A stretch of 64,000 nucleotides of DNA from Amborella trichopoda. Lineage: Eukaryota; Streptophyta; Magnoliopsida; Amborellales; Amborellaceae. The position numbers and the translations under genes are program-made. Positions 43,445 to 53,800 of the stretch are shown here, piece after piece (the first letter of the stretch is position 1; each line of letters opens with the position of its first letter). Under the pieces are notes generated by a model that saw nothing but the letters and a program-made list of their open reading frames with translations, did no database searches and was not told the DNA's origin. The stretch spans positions 2,443,677-2,507,676 of the forward strand of contig NW_006497023.1 in assembly GCF_000471905.2 (NCBI RefSeq), read 5' to 3'.

Positions 43445-43790
43445 GTGAAGACTTTAGGGGGAGAAGAGAATTTTTTGAGGGATCTTATCAAAGTCCTCAC
43501 CCTCGTGCGGACTATTTATGATTCTGAATCTGAGGATTTCTATAGACCTCGTCAATTAGAATCAGGCCCGTCTGGTAATTGAGTGCCATGTTGAAGGGAA
43601 TTGTTCCCATTTGTTCTGGGTTCGTTTGCTTGCTTTGGTAGACGTTGTTTGTTGCTACACCAGGTTTGCTTTTGACGTTCAGAGTAGAGGGCAAGCTCTA
43701 TTAATCAATCCCGATGGCCTGGTCATGCCGGCTGGACGAGCTGACATCTCTGGCAGGTTCTCTCCTTGCTTTGTCCGTTTCTTGCCTCTG
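43445..43790 (-). pseudogene. remnant of the small ORF next to the 3' LTR (R2 copy)
   Basis: Fragments STLNVKSKPGVATNNVYQSK, NPEQMGTIPFN and the SDSES-like part are recognisable against the Q and P1 copies. The C-terminal basic tail is deleted, together with the LTR boundary. Its presence in an R-type element shows that the ORF is shared by both types. Confidence 0.55.
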
Positions 43791-44339
43791 TAGTGTTTGT
43801 TTCTAGAGTATGTTTGTGACCTCGTGGGAATAATGTTCTTCCTCATGAGACTTGTCTTGCCGTCTTGGCGAGTCTTCTATCTTTCTAGTCGTTTTTGTAC
43901 CGAGACTCAGGTTGTCGGAATCTTTTCCATGAAGCTCACATTTTTGGATTCCTGGTATTACGCCACCAGGGATTTTTCTTCTTTTGAGTGAGGGATGAAG
44001 CCGCTTGGTGTGACGAGTGCTGCATCTAACTGTTTATTGGTCCAAGCGTCCTTTGCAAATTTTCTCTTGAACTTGGGAAGCAGTGCCTTAGAGATAGTTT
44101 TCACTAACTTCTTTTTTATTTTGGGGCTCTTTTACCCATGACCTTTCGACCATGTCCACCCTTTTTGTCCATTTTTACTCATGTTGCCCTTTCAGGTTTT
44201 CATGTGCCCAGCTTTTTTTTACCCATGGAACTCTTTTACTTATGGTTTCGTGACCATGCCCGTCCGTCATTTTTACTCATAGCGTTCCCTTGTTAAGGTA
44301 TACACCATGCCCGTTATTTCATCATTTTTTTGTGTGAAG
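43791..44339 (-). repeat. R2 3' non-coding segment (A)
   Basis: Matches 2458-3100 and 40343-40890: 'tgtttgtgacctcgtgggaataatgttcttcctcatgag', 'gcgtcctttgcaaattttc', 'atggtttcgtgaccatgcccgtccgtc'. No gene is visible. Confidence 0.6.
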
Positions 44340-45115
44340 GCGTGTTTTAGGTCATGCCTTTGGGACTTGTGTAAAACAGTTTAATGCCATGCAGTTGAGA
44401 CATGCACTATGGTTTAAGGACATACAGCTGGACCATGATGGTGATGAATGACAGTCCTTAGAGGTCATAGAGTGAGTATGGTGGTGGTTTGACTTACTTG
44501 GGGAAATGGCATTAGGCTACCTATGAAAGATGGATGATGTATGAAATGTGAGTGGCCGATGGTGACCCATTAACTTACAACGAATATGGATGGCGGGATG
44601 GTTCACCGTTTTGTCAGTGCGGGTGAGACTCACTGAGGAATGAGGTTTGGTGATGAAGTGAATGGACACACTAGGGGGTTATGAAGGTGGCGTGTGCACA
44701 CTAACAGGTAGGTTAGGGAAGGCGTGCGTGAAAATGCACATAAAGGCGTGTGTGCGTATGTGGGGGCAAGTTTTAAAGGTCAAACCTCCGGGACCTGTGT
44801 GAAGCAGTTTATCGTCATGTAGCCTGGACGTGCACTATGGTTTAAGGTCATACAGCTGGACCATGGTTATGCAGTTCAAAGTCATACAACTAGGACCGTG
44901 CAGTTTACGGTCGTGCGACTGGACCTCCGCTACAATTTAAGGTCATATAGTTCGAACCATAGTGTTGAGCCTTTTATCGTCATGTGGCTATTACTTATAC
45001 TATGGTTTAAGGTCATATAGCTAGACCGTGGTTATGCAGTTTAAAGTCATACAACTAGGACCGTGCAGTTCAAGGTCATGCAGCTAGACCAGGGTTGTGC
45101 AATTTAGGGTCATGC
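44340..45115 (-). repeat. R2 3'-region minisatellite
   Basis: Units based on AGTTTAAAGTCATACAACTAG plus GACCGTGC at 44340-44420 and 44810-45110, with shared non-repeated sequence between (44450-44800, including 'gatggatgatgtatgaaatgtgagtgg', also seen at 12810-12840 and 41088-41115). The array is shorter than in P1 and lacks the 62-bp higher-order part. Confidence 0.7.
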
Positions 45116-46030
45116 ATAGCGGATCATGATGCGGGTTGCCATGTAAGTAGAGCTCCATGAGGAAAAGGTTTGTGGATGGTAATCCGGCTCCCTGAGGATA
45201 AAATGGCTATGACCATTCACAAATTGAGGGCTCAAATGGGAATGGTGACCTGATGAAGGATGACCAATAGAGGTTGACTTCACTAGGGCTTTAGGGGGTA
45301 CGAGTACTCTCTGGGGTGACAGATGAGACTGACTTCCTGGAAGTGTGAAACAGACCACCGGGAATTGAAGAGGTAAGAATGACCCTAAGTCCACTGAGGA
45401 TAATGGGCTGCAATATGGGTGTGACTCTTACTGGAGGATGAGGGATCTCTCCTGACTCCATTGGGGAGGTCATGGTTTGGGTTCAACACCCCAAGTGTAA
45501 GTTCACTAGGGATGGCACATCACGGCTTGGGGCAACTCCAGTAGGGATAGTGGTAGGACATACACAGCTTCATCCTGGAGTAGGTGACAATAGGCTATTT
45601 GTTATACAACCGGTGCGAGGTGTAGTGATTATGGTTTCTTACGTTTATCCACCTGGCGCTAAGTTCTCAAAAATGCAACCGACGCTGGGTTGTTAAAAAC
45701 TCTGCTAGCGCCAGCCACGACATAGTTTGAACGTGACAGACACTAAGTCAATTGGTGCTAAGGTGATTCGAAGCTCACCCGGCATTGGTCAACTGGAGCT
45801 ATGATTGTTTGAAACTCACCCGGCACTGGGCGACTGACACTAGGGTTGTTTGAAATTCACCCGACGCTGGGAGACTGGTGCTAGGGTTGTTTTGAATTCA
45901 CCTGGTGCCTGAGCATAGATCAATGAGAGTTACCTCGAGCCTCAAGTCAAAGCCCGACCTAACTCATCGTCGCTTAGCTTCCTATGGACACGACTAGAAT
46001 TCCCAATTTGTGAGGGGCATTTGAGGGCAA
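45116..46030 (-). repeat. R2 3'-region block with PBS-complementary motifs (J)
   Basis: Motifs near AGTCCACTGAGGATA (45388-45402), GACTCTTACTGGAGGATG (about 45423), GACTCCATTGGGGAGG (45453-45468) and CAACTCCAGTAGGGATAG (about 45535). The right part (45600-45900) has repeated CACCCGGCRYTGGGCGACTG phrases with a CCGGYGCTGG core. Same organisation as P1 13836-14620. Confidence 0.6.
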
Positions 46031-46035
46031 TGTAG

Positions 46036-46045
46036 TCTATATAAG
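46036..46045 (+). promoter_or_regulatory. antisense-strand TATA box (R2)
   Basis: CTATATAAGG on the + strand within a stretch nearly identical to 14600-14665 of P1. In R2 no PMD gene follows; the first coding sequence downstream is the 3' end of integrase on the other strand. Transcription from here would be antisense to pol. Confidence 0.5.
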
Positions 46046-46890
46046 GGGGTAAAATCCCGTTTTCCCTCATTTTTCACCAAGGGTAAAAACGTAAGCAAAC
46101 ATTTTTTGTAACAGTGAAGAGAGGGTACCCGCTTGAAGTTCCGACGAGTAGTGAGACTTCAGCAAAAGTTTTGCAAGGAACGTTTTCGGCAGCATGTGGG
46201 ATTCCGGCCTTTTTTTTAGGGAAGATCGCCAGCGAACAGACATTGCAAAGAATTTGGTGAAGTTGTAGAGAAAGCAGCGGGGAAAGGAGAGTCCTTTAGG
46301 GATTTTTTCAGGAAACAGAAAAGGTTTCGGCTGCAGGTTTTTTCTTGTATAAGAGGCAAGAAGTAGAACAGTGAGCGTTTTCGCACGTCTTGGGAGTTTC
46401 TCAGAGATTTTAAAGGGTTTCCGAAGGTTGTCTCAACTTCCCAATGTTGTTAGTGGTGTTGCAAAGGTTTCGGGGAACTTAAGGGAAGTTTGTAGGAGTT
46501 TCTGGTGACGTTCTGGTGATGCCCAGAGAAAAAACATAGGACGAAAAGTTTTTCAGTGGGTTTTCGGTCATGTAGGAGAAGTTCTGATGGGAGACGAACG
46601 GTCACAGGAAGTGGGCCGTACTGTTGTAGGAGGTGAACCATCGTGGGGAAGGCCTATGGTTATGGGAGATGAACCATCGTCCTTTGAAATCGTGTGACTA
46701 TTAAGGAGGTGTGAAATATTAAGCTTTGAAAAATGAGGAGTCCCGGTAAGCGATCAGTTGCAATAGGGTCGGCGCTAATAGAAGTGCAGCCAGTGTTGAG
46801 ACAACCAGCACTAATGATTTGAAGTGCTGGCCTTCAGAGGACTCAGCTGGCACTAGCTTCAGTTGGCGCTCATCATCACGTGTGCCTTAT
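46046..46890 (+). other. leader-like segment (C) and CCGGTGCT-type repeats (R2)
   Basis: 46046-46660 matches the leader of the PMD gene in P1 and then diverges. From 46740 to 46885 a loose array with AGCCAGTGTTGAG, CCAGCACTAATG and CAGCTGGCACTAG phrases recalls the 26-bp array of P1. No gene. Confidence 0.5.
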
Positions 46891-47475
46891 CATGATGCGG
46901 AGAGGGTTGTTCGCATGTGGCAGTAAGTCATGTGAGGGATTTGAGGCGCTTGGTGATGAACTACATAAGGCGATGTTCATGGGCCGACAAAAGTGGTGAA
47001 TGATGATAAGGCGTGGCTTGTAGCACCATGTATGTTTGATATACATGTTGAATGAATCTTATGTTTGATATACACGTTAGATGAGATATCTAGGTTGTAT
47101 GTTTGATAGACACGTCGAATGGACCGAGGCTAACTTCTGGGAGTGGCTCTACTTTGTCTTCTAGCCTGTAACCATCCTCTTACTCGTCGGATGAGATAAA
47201 GCTAATCTCTATTGCTTCTTCTTCATGAGAAGGGACTTTCTTTCGTGGGTTTGCTTCTTCTTCATGAGGAGGGCCTTCCTTTCGTAGGTTTGCTTCTTCC
47301 TCATGGGAAATGCATTTGTTTTGGCTTGTAACCCTCCTCTTATCCTCAGATGCAAGAGCAAAAGTACAAGTTTTGATTTGTAACTGTCCTCTTATCCTCA
47401 GACGTAAGAGACTTGTAACCTCCCTAGTAATGAGTTCTTAGAACTTGTAAGTCATTTTTACTGCAATAAAAAGAG
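46891..47475 (-). repeat. R2-specific tandem repeats beside integrase
   Basis: Three local arrays: TATGTTTGATATACACGTTGAATG-type units at 47028-47125 (three copies, 36-50 bp apart); TTGCTTCTTCTTCATGAGRAGGG units with an exact 39-bp period starting at 47212, 47251 and 47290; and CTTGTAACCCTCCTCTTATCCTCAGA units at about 47325 and 47380. R1 has only a short homologous stretch here (5220-5290). Non-coding 3' region. Confidence 0.6.
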
Positions 47476-48660
47476 TTAGAAGTTTGTTTGGACTGTCTTG
47501 CTTATTTTCGTGTTGAGTTCCTTTCTTTTGAATATGCGTAAAGGATAGTAATTTTTTAAGTATCGTCCATTGATGGGGGGGAATGCTTCCTCTCCTTCAG
47601 GATGTGCCTGTATGTAGGCTCCATTGGGCCCGACCTTTTTGACTATAAAGGGACCTTCCCACTTAGGCTCAAACTTCCCTTTACGCCGGCCATGCATAAC
47701 AATAGGCCCTTTAACAGCTAAGACTAGATCGCCACGAGTGAATGAGTGGATTTTGATAGACTTGTCAAAAGCCCTCTTCATTCTCCCTTGGTTAAGTTCG
47801 AGGTTCTGCTGAGCCACTAACCTCTTTCCATCGAATGCATCCAATTCTTGATACCAGAGCTTGACTCTTTCATCTTCGGTTATTCCTTGGTGAATAGAGA
47901 CTCGCAGCCAAGGGATTTGTATTTCGAGAAGTAAGACTGCTTCACCCCCATAGACTAGAGAATAAGGAGTAGAATCAGTACCATTTCGTGTAGTAGAAGT
48001 ACGATAAGCCCATAGTGCTTCAAAAGCTTCTTATGCCAGTTCTTGCTTGTTTGGTATACTGAATTTCCCAAAACATTACACATAGTCTTATTGAAGGCCT
48101 CAACTAATCCATTCGCCTGAAGTGGTACATAATCAAGTACCTTCATTCGAAAACGAATTTGTTAACTAAGCAATCGATGTGATGACTCCTAAATTTAGGA
48201 TCGATATAATCTGATCGAGCACTCCGAAGCAATATATGATATGATGTCCAACAAAGTAGGCCACCGTTGTCCCAGGAACACGCTTAAGGGGAACCGCTTC
48301 AGCCCACTTAGAGAAATAATCTATTGCAGCTAGGATAAAAACATGGCCCATTGTGGAAGGGAGGTCAATAGGCCCTACATTGTCCATACCCCATTATGAG
48401 AAGGGCCATGATGCAATCGTAGGGTGTAAAGGCTCTAGAGGCTGGTGAACCAGGCTGGAGTGTAGTTAGCATACTTGGCAGTTTTTAGCATAGTTTAAGG
48501 AATCGAAGATCATGGAAGGCAAATAGTATCCCAACTTGCGTATTCATTCATAGAGCTTAGGGCCAGACTGGTGTAGTCCCCAAATACCTAAGTGGACTTC
48601 TTCTAACACCTTATTTTCTTCTTGGATATCAACGCATCTAAGAAGGATGTCGTCAAGTGA
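47476..48660 (-). pseudogene. R2 integrase (frameshifted)
   Basis: Pieces: 48166-48387 with GMD (first catalytic Asp, as MDNVGPI) and DYFSKWAEAVPLKRV; 47955-48146 with VEAFNKTMCNVL, holding the catalytic Glu; and 47476-47844 with RGDLVLAVKG and KWEGPFIVKKV, the C-terminal GPF-type domain, ending at a stop after about 122 codons. The pieces are in different frames. Upstream, 48388-48660 holds a degraded HSSLVHQPLEPLHP segment that precedes the core. Same order as R1. Confidence 0.85.
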
Positions 48661-49132
48661 CCATCTAAAGAGAGCATCTGCTTCAAGGAGGGTATACTTG
48701 GTGGACATTTGACGTATGCTGTTGCATTCAGCACGATCTTTCGGGGGACCTGGCAGGTTTTATGAAACTAGTGATGGGCTCTCTCCAATCTTCTACCTGT
48801 TCAATTTCTATGTATATTGGGTCGAAGGATTCTGGTTCTTGATTTCAACCCTTAGTCCCTTGACTTTGTGCTATTTCTTATTGAGTCTTGAGTACTTCTT
48901 TGGTTAATAGAAGTGCTCCAAATGGATAAGGAGGCCACTTGGGGAAGATATTTGTCTCGTCATAAGCATCGACCTCGGTTCTTAGCTCGATGTGTCTCCA
49001 TTCTGCCACCCAAACAAGCGTGGGTCCTGATGAGGACAACTGAATTGTATCATCGAGTATTGCAACTGCATCAGCCTATGAATTTAGCCTCCTGAGGATG
49101 TGATTCAAGGATATGTCCTCGAACTGGGCCAT
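48661..49132 (-). pseudogene. R2 polyprotein spacer between aRNase H and integrase
   Basis: DNA homologue of 6361-6959 in R1. Fragments such as EDWR.PI and VAEWRHIELRTEVDA can be followed on the minus strand but with several stops. In intact elements this part links the second RNase H with the integrase zinc-binding domain. Confidence 0.55.
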
Positions 49133-49560
49133 CTATGATTTTGCAGTATCATGATATGGCTTGAGAGTGTCTTTTCTCACATCATAGATCCCTTTGAGTT
49201 GTCGGATAACCAACTCAGAGTCTCCATAGATCTTAAGCTGCTCCAAATCGAGATCGAAGGCTATCTCTAGTCTGATTATGAGGGCCTGATATTCTACCTC
49301 ATTATGAGAACCAGCTTGAGCTAGAGAGAGAGAAAGTGGCAATATTCCTCCTCTTGGAGTTAGGAATACTACTCCAGCGCCTCCTCGATCTAATTGGAAT
49401 GCTCCGTCAAAGTATAAATCTCACACATGACCAAGGTCAGCACAAAATACTTCTTCATCAGGGACGTCGCTTGATAGAGGAGATTCTGTCGGTATGGGGT
49501 GTGCTGTGAGAAAGTCAGCCAAGGTCTGGCCCATGATGGCCTTCTACTGGAAATATTTGT
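49133..49560 (-). pseudogene. R2 archaeal-like RNase H domain
   Basis: The frame 49133-49342 contains AGSHNEVEYQALIIRLEIAF and YGDSELVIRQLKGIYDVR, the conserved core of the second, archaeal-like RNase H of Tat elements. The earlier part (49343-49560) is broken. This copy shows the GDSELVI motif more clearly than R1. Confidence 0.8.
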
Positions 49561-49973
49561 TGTCAAACTCCATCAGCAATAATCCCCACTTAGCGAGGCG
49601 TCTCGACAAACATGGACGTGTCATGAGATACTTTACAGGATTGGCTTTTGATATAAGTTTAACTTCATGACCAAGTAGGTAATGGCGGAGTCTTTGTATT
49701 GCAAAGATCAGGGCCAGACACATCTTTTTATCGGGGGATAATTCTTCTCAGCCCCTTGCATCCTACGACTGAGTTAATATAAAGCAGTCTCTTTTCCCTC
49801 TTCATTGTTTTGCTCCAACAATGCCCCAAGTGACTCGTCTAAAGTAGTCACATATAGAATGATGGGCTTTCCAGTTACTGGTGTAGAGAGTACTGGAGAG
49901 TTTAGTAAATAATGCTTGATGTCGTCAAGGGTTGTCTGACCTGCTTCGTCTCAGATGAATGACATATCTTTCT
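49561..49973 (-). pseudogene. R2 RT connection and RNase H (degraded)
   Basis: Minus-strand fragments LVLSTPVTGKPIILYVTTLD and RMQGAEKNYPP match the R1 domain at 7441-7826. Several stops and a frameshift. Placed between RT and the second RNase H. Confidence 0.7.
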
Positions 49974-50700
49974 TTAAGAGGTGTGTGAGAGGTTTGAGAT
50001 GAACTTGCGAATGTATGTCAGTTTCCCTTGGAGGGAGGGCAGTTCTTGAAGTATAGTCGATAATGACATTTCTTGGATTGCCTTGATCATGACTGGCTCA
50101 ACTTCAAGCCTTTGATGTTTGATGATGAACCCCAAGAATTTTTCGGAGCACACGTTGAAAGCACATTTTAGCGGGTTCATTTTAAGTTGATGAAGACGCA
50201 AACGCTTGAATACCTTTTCAAGGTCTCTCATGTGAGCATCTGTCTCTTCATATTTTACCACCAAATCATTTACATAGCATTCCACTTCTTTGTGCATCAT
50301 ATCTTTGAAGATGATCGTCATTGCTCTCTGGTATGTGGCACCAGCGTTCTTTAATAAAAAAGTAATCATCGTGTAATAGAAGACCCCTTTCGGAGTTAAG
50401 AACGCAGTAGCTTCTTCATCTTCAGGTGCCATCCTTATCTGGTTATACCCGGAGTAACCGTCCATGAAGAAAAAGATTTGACACTGAGCTGTAGAGTCGA
50501 TGAGCATTTCGGTGAATGGCAACGGGAAGTCAACCTTGGGAAATCATGAAAGTCAATACACACCCTGATTTGACCATTCTTCTTTTGGGCTGTAACAACA
50601 TTTGCTAGCCATTTCGAGTATTTGACTTCATGCATGAAACCTGCTTGTTTGAGTTTGGTCACCTCGGCATCTAACTGAATCTCGAGGTCAGGCCTGAACC
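49974..50700 (-). pseudogene. R2 reverse transcriptase (catalytic box mutated)
   Basis: 50435-50662 gives the fingers (KLKQAGFMHEVKYSKWLANV, QKKNGQIRVCIDF), then a frameshift. 49974-50522 gives the palm, open for 182 codons: IDSTAQCQIFFFMDGYSGYNQ, KNAGATYQRAM, and ECYVNDLVV where YVDD is expected. The change of the first Asp to Asn should abolish catalysis. It continues into the thumb (LQGKLTYIRKFISNLS). The gene is full in extent but inactive. Confidence 0.88.
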
Positions 50701-51280
50701 TTCTCGATTTCTGTTTACGGATTTGATAGTCGAATCGATGCTGAGATGGTGAACAACTACTTGAGGGTCTAAGCCAGGCATCTCATGATAATGCCAAGCA
50801 AAGACGTCATGGTTTGCTCACAAGAAAGTAGTGAAATCCTCTTTCTCTTCTAGAGACATATTCGCTGAAATGAAAGTGGGTCTAGGATCCAACTCGTCTC
50901 CAATACTTATCTCCTCAAGCTCGTCAACTGTGGCTTGACCGCCTTCTTCCCATTCGTCCAGGGCTTCTTGCAACTCTTCCTCATTGTTCTTAGAGGCCTT
51001 TTCCCCAACTTCATACGCAGAGACCCATGACCCTGGCATCTCTATTTCTGATAGAGCTCCAGGGTTGGTCATGCTTCTTGTGTTTTTCTCGAACCGAGTG
51101 ATGGAGAGGTCAACTCCAAATGTAGAAAGCACGTCAGGTTGGAGAAGCTTGTCTCGAAAGTTAGAGGGAACTTGAGATTCAGCAGTGTTTGGGCAGGAAG
51201 CGTGTTCATATGAATCATACGGTATTTGTACGAGTGCTTGCAGTGATTGCCCTGTGCTAGCTGGTGCTTCATAAACTTGT
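50701..51280 (-). pseudogene. R2 linker between Gag tail and RT (no protease)
   Basis: The frame 50818-51285 is open for 155 codons: VYEAPASTGQ, an acidic part (NEEELQEALDEWEEGGQATV), then RPTFISANMSLEEKEDF, the conserved approach to RT in this lineage. The remaining segment (50701-50817) has a MPGLDPQ-like motif. It starts exactly where the shared Gag tail ends (CHML at about 51285). No DGG/DSG-type protease active site is present. Homologous and similarly short in R1. Confidence 0.8.
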
Positions 51281-52300
51281 AGCATGTGGCAAGCTTCCTG
51301 AGAATAGAAGCTTTGCCCTCTTTATTCAATTAGTCTCTACTCAAAGTCAGGCTTAGGTGGCCACTAGGATTTTTTTCGCTTCGACCTCTTCTGCTTCTTT
51401 GAAGAAGGTGGATCTGCCTTGGCTTTAGCTGCCCGGGCATCAGCAACTGTTAGAAATCCTACTGCCTACGCCAAGGTCTTTCTCATTCGCTTCTGTTGAG
51501 TCTTAGTTATGTTCAATCCCTCAAGTTCTTTATCGAAAGCCTCAAAGTCCGAACATAACAAGCTTGTACCTGCAGGGAACGTAGAAGAGGAAGAATGAGA
51601 AGCAGGTGCAGAAGGAGTAGGGTTAGAAGGTGGGGGACTTTTAAGGTCGTTTCCCTCATCAGACCAATCTGGGTAGCTTTTCACGTCATCACCAAGATTG
51701 GATGTGTGTAGGGAGTCTTTTAGGTCTTTCCCTTTCTTAGACCGCTGGGGAGTGCTTTTAACGTTGTCACCCTCATCGGACGTGTGCAGGGGGCCTTTTA
51801 GGTCTTCCCCTTACTTAAACCATTGGGGAGTGCTTTTAATGTCGTCGCCCTCATTAGACGTCTGCTGAGTGGGAGATGGCACGAGAACGTCTTCTTAACA
51901 GGATGAAGAAGGAAGAAGGATCATTCCGGGGATGAAATCCAGTAAAGTTGGCAGTGGAGGGAGGGGCCTGAGAAATTCCTGCTCGACTATAGGTTGCGCG
52001 GTCTTGTTTCTTCGACAAGCAGCCCTTGGTGCCCGTCTCTTTCTGGTTTTATGAAGTGATGTGTGATTCATCTCGTTGGGGTGGCAAACCACTCTTTCTT
52101 GGAGAACCTCTTCTCGCCTTAAGGACTTGAGTATGCTTCAGCCATGGTAGATTATCCATGACTGGGAAGTCGAGGGTTTCGCAGAGTCTGAGTCATTGAT
52201 AGGAAGGTACTACTTTGTGAGATCTTCTTGCCCCAATGGAGAAGTGATTGGGGATCACTTATGGGGAGGTTGTAAAATTCTTGACACTCCTGCATCTTCT
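51281..52300 (-). pseudogene. R2 Gag C-terminal tail with 26-residue repeats
   Basis: Two to three 78-bp units (51675-51860) with the DDVKSTPQW/SKQGKDLKDP pattern, in a broken frame; then a serine-rich stretch and DKELEGLNITKTQQKRMRK (51466-51684), and a lysine-rich part near 51370-51430. Homologous to the tails in P1, R1 and P2. Confidence 0.65.
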
Positions 52301-53030
52301 TTGCGAATATATCAAGAAAAGTTGTGCATTATGAAAAGTAATGACCTCCTACCTGATCGTTCGGGCACCAACGATCTTTAGTCCCCTTAGTAAGGAGACG
52401 GGGTTGCCTTGCCTGCTTCAATGTGATTATGCCTTCCTGAAGCATTATAATGAAGAAGGCATAGAGGATACCAAACATTTCGTCCTCCTCTTGGATGGTT
52501 ACGGTAAGAGAGGCCTCAGCTGCCCCGAAGGCCTTCTTTAAGTCTTCTAGCTTTATTTGACCCTTCTGATTCAGGGCCTCGATAATTTCCTTCAGCGTGT
52601 AGCAGTCATATGTGGGATGATTGATCCTCCGATGGTAGGCACAACAATTCATCTGAGTGTCAAGGCTAGTTTGCTTAAGGAACTTGGTTTCTGAAAGCTG
52701 AATCATATTCTATTCCAATAATAACCGGAACAACGCAGGGACCCATTCCTTCTCGAAGGGATAGACCTTGTTCCTATGCCTGGTGAAATAATCGCCCCGA
52801 TCAAGGTTCGCAGGTGGGGGTACCCAATTGTATGACTGTTGTTGGATGCCAGCTTGGGGTATTACGTTCACCGCACTTACCCCTTTAGAGAGGCCCAAAT
52901 TTTGGGAGGAAGCATTCTTTGAATCAGTGACCAAGACGACTGCACTGATTACCTCTTTCTGTTGGCTGCCCTGTGTGTTATTCTGAGAGCTACCATTGCC
53001 CCGATTGTTTGTTGAACTGGTAGATGGTTT
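52301..53030 (-). pseudogene. R2 Gag zinc-knuckle region
   Basis: Frames 52710-52934 (GDYFTRHRNKVYPFEKEWVP) and 52329-52706 (CAYHRRINHPTYDC, a complete CX2HX4HX4C motif, then KEIIEALNQKGQIKLEDLKK). The two frames adjoin with a short break near 52706. RNA-binding nucleocapsid function is expected. Confidence 0.75.
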
Positions 53031-53800
53031 TCATGTCCGACCATGGTGGCATGATAAACTTTCTATGCGAACTAATTTAGATATCAACTCTGACATGGAG
53101 GTCGGGTTAAAGGCCTCGACATGTAAAGCGATTTCGGGTCACATGTTCCGCATGAAAGTTTGGACTGCTTCCTTCTCAAGCATAGGATTATGATCTGATC
53201 CACGGGCTCATCAGGGTCTTGAGTCAGGGTGAGAAGTTCAATGGTTTGAACCTCTCTCTCAACCTTATAGAAGCGTTGATGGAATAGTTTCTCCATCTCC
53301 CCCCATATATGCACTGAGTTTGGAGGAAGTCGGGCATACCATTAGAATGTTGGGCCATCAAGGGTCTCAACGAACTGTCAGAGAAGAAGTCTCCCGTTAG
53401 CCGTTGTTTCCTGACATGCTATCTAGAAGTGGGCAATATGCTGGTTTGGGGAGGTGGTTCTGTTGAATAAAGGAAACTTCCCTTTTTTATAATTTGAGGG
53501 GAATGGGACATGATCAATATAGGAGGGGTATGGTCTTTGATAAGGCGTCGCACCCTGTATCCCCAAAATTTGTCTGTTCTTTAGGCTATGGGTGACCATA
53601 GTGTTAATATTTGACTGAGAGGCTGGATGAGGGACAAAATTGTCCTGTGAGGCAGATGGAGGGGGCTGCCGTGGAGGTGCACCATCAGAGTGATTGGAAT
53701 GGACTTCTTGGTTTGCCGATTGGCATGAGGCATAGATACGATTGATCTTTTCCATCATCGCGAGCACCATATCCTCAAACTTGTTCATGCGCTCTTCCTA
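53031..53800 (-). pseudogene. R2 Gag core
   Basis: 53423-53788: NKFEDMVLAMMEKINRI, SNHSDGAPPRQPPPSASQD, TPYQRPYPSYIDHVPFPS, KKGKFPLFNRTTSPNQHIAH. 53084-53314: WGEMEKLFHQRFYKVEREVQ. About 30 codons around the WRNLAAHHP segment are deleted near 53190. Homologous to the gag domain in the other copies. Confidence 0.78.
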
